The notes under the pieces: generated by a model
Database searches by the model: none
What the model was told of the DNA's origin: nothing
Seen by the model: the letters and a program-made list of their open reading frames with translations, nothing else
Shown here: piece after piece, positions 13,979 to 14,485 of the stretch
How positions within the stretch are numbered: the stretch's first letter is position 1
How the letters are laid out: every line of letters begins with the position of its first letter
Program-made: the position numbers and the translations under genes
Assembly (NCBI GenBank): GCA_043747765.1
Contig: JAYTOM010000446.1
Span: 1 to 14,485 of the forward strand
Direction of reading: 5' to 3'
DNA length: 14,485 bases
DNA from: WLMZ01 sp043747765
GTDB lineage: Bacteria; Actinomycetota; Acidimicrobiia; Acidimicrobiales; Ilumatobacteraceae

Positions 13979-14485
13979 ATGCAGTTGTTCGTCTTCATCT
14001 GCGCAGCGCTGATGATCCTGATCGGAGCGATCGGCGTGATCGTCCGCTCGCATCCGGTACACGCTGCGCTCAGTCTTGTGCTCACGCTGTTCGGCGTTGC
14101 CGTGATGTTCATCGCCCAGGATGCTCAGTTCTTGGCCGCCGTCCAGGTCATCGTCTACGGCGGGGCAATCGTGGTGCTGTTCTTGTTCGTCATCATGTTG
14201 CTCGGCGTCGACCGTGCCGAGTCGTTGCGAATCGATCCGGTCAAGGTTCAGCGACCACTTGCAGCGATCGTCGGCGTGGGCCTGTTCGGCCTGATCACGG
14301 CAGCCGTGATCAAGGGGCGCACGTCGTTGCACACCAGAGGAACGGGCATCGAGATCGCCACTGACGCGAATCACGACTCGAACATCAAACAGCTCGCCAA
14401 CGACTTGTTCAGCAATCACGTTTTCGCGTTCGAAGTGACGTCCGTGCTGCTCGTCATTGCCGTTGTCGGCACGGTTCTGCTCGCC
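13979..14485 (+). CDS. nuoJ: NADH-quinone oxidoreductase subunit J, 3'-partial
   Basis: Membrane-arm subunit of complex I, first 169 residues only; the frame is open at the right edge. Hydrophobic helices lie at about 3-22, 28-46, 52-76, 94-111 and 150-169. Helix 3 carries the signature AAVQVIVYGGAIVVLFLF (53-70). The glycine-rich turn after Tyr60, at the pi-bulge implicated in coupling, reads YGGA where YAGA is more usual. FEVTSVLLVIAVVG (151-164) is also typical. The start is 2 bp after nuoI, with AGGA at 13966-13969, 9 bases upstream. nuoK and the large antiporter-like subunits L, M and N would be expected to follow outside the window. Confidence 0.95.
   Translation, partial: MQLFVFICAALMILIGAIGVIVRSHPVHAALSLVLTLFGVAVMFIAQDAQFLAAVQVIVYGGAIVVLFLFVIMLLGVDRAESLRIDPVKVQRPLAAIVGVGLFGLITAAVIKGRTSLHTRGTGIEIATDANHDSNIKQLANDLFSNHVFAFEVTSVLLVIAVVGTVLLA

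Overview
The window is a densely packed stretch of core respiratory-chain genes, all on the + strand. It runs from inside a cytochrome b gene (cut at the left edge) to inside nuoJ (cut at the right edge). The high G+C, the many TGATG and ATGA start/stop overlaps, the split cytochrome b and the style of the nuo genes suggest a high-GC actinobacterium. Acidimicrobiia-like is my best guess, but it is an inference from general familiarity and no marker gene here proves it.

Layout. (1) Positions 1-3586 encode a quinol:cytochrome c oxidoreductase (bc-type complex III). It has a b6-like N-terminal cytochrome b half, a separate subunit-IV-like C-terminal half with a long Ala/Pro-rich N-terminal extension, a two-helix Rieske iron-sulfur protein carrying a twin-arginine pair, and a diheme cytochrome c anchored by two N-terminal helices. 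A 12-13 bp tandem array and a 41-codon overlapping ORF lie between the two cytochrome b halves. (2) Positions 3586-4410 encode an unrecognised protein of 274 residues with about three membrane segments, joined to the cytochrome c gene by a TGATG overlap and ending 3 bases before nuoA. (3) Positions 4414-14485 carry the NADH-quinone oxidoreductase (complex I) genes nuoA, B, C, D, E, F, G, H, I and J in canonical order. All expected iron-sulfur ligands are visible, including the N7 set in NuoG.

How they work together. NuoE/F/G accept electrons from NADH. NuoB/C/D/I pass them to quinone, and NuoA/H/J belong to the proton-pumping membrane arm. The quinol is reoxidised by the cytochrome b/Rieske/diheme cytochrome c complex encoded just upstream. 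Gaps between genes are 0-22 bp except at the cytochrome b split (121 bp), so complex III and complex I probably share one long transcript whose promoter lies left of the window. I see no internal promoter, terminator, RNA gene, mobile element or CRISPR array. Apart from the 121-bp gap there is essentially no non-coding DNA.

Most of the content is ordinary housekeeping. The points worth a second look are: the cytochrome b cysteine at the position that binds the extra heme c (c_i/c_n) in b6f-type complexes; the APWY variant of the Qo-site PEWY motif; the repeat array and micro-ORF splitting cytochrome b; the orphan membrane protein at the complex III/complex I junction; and several lineage-style insertions in NuoD, NuoF and NuoI.
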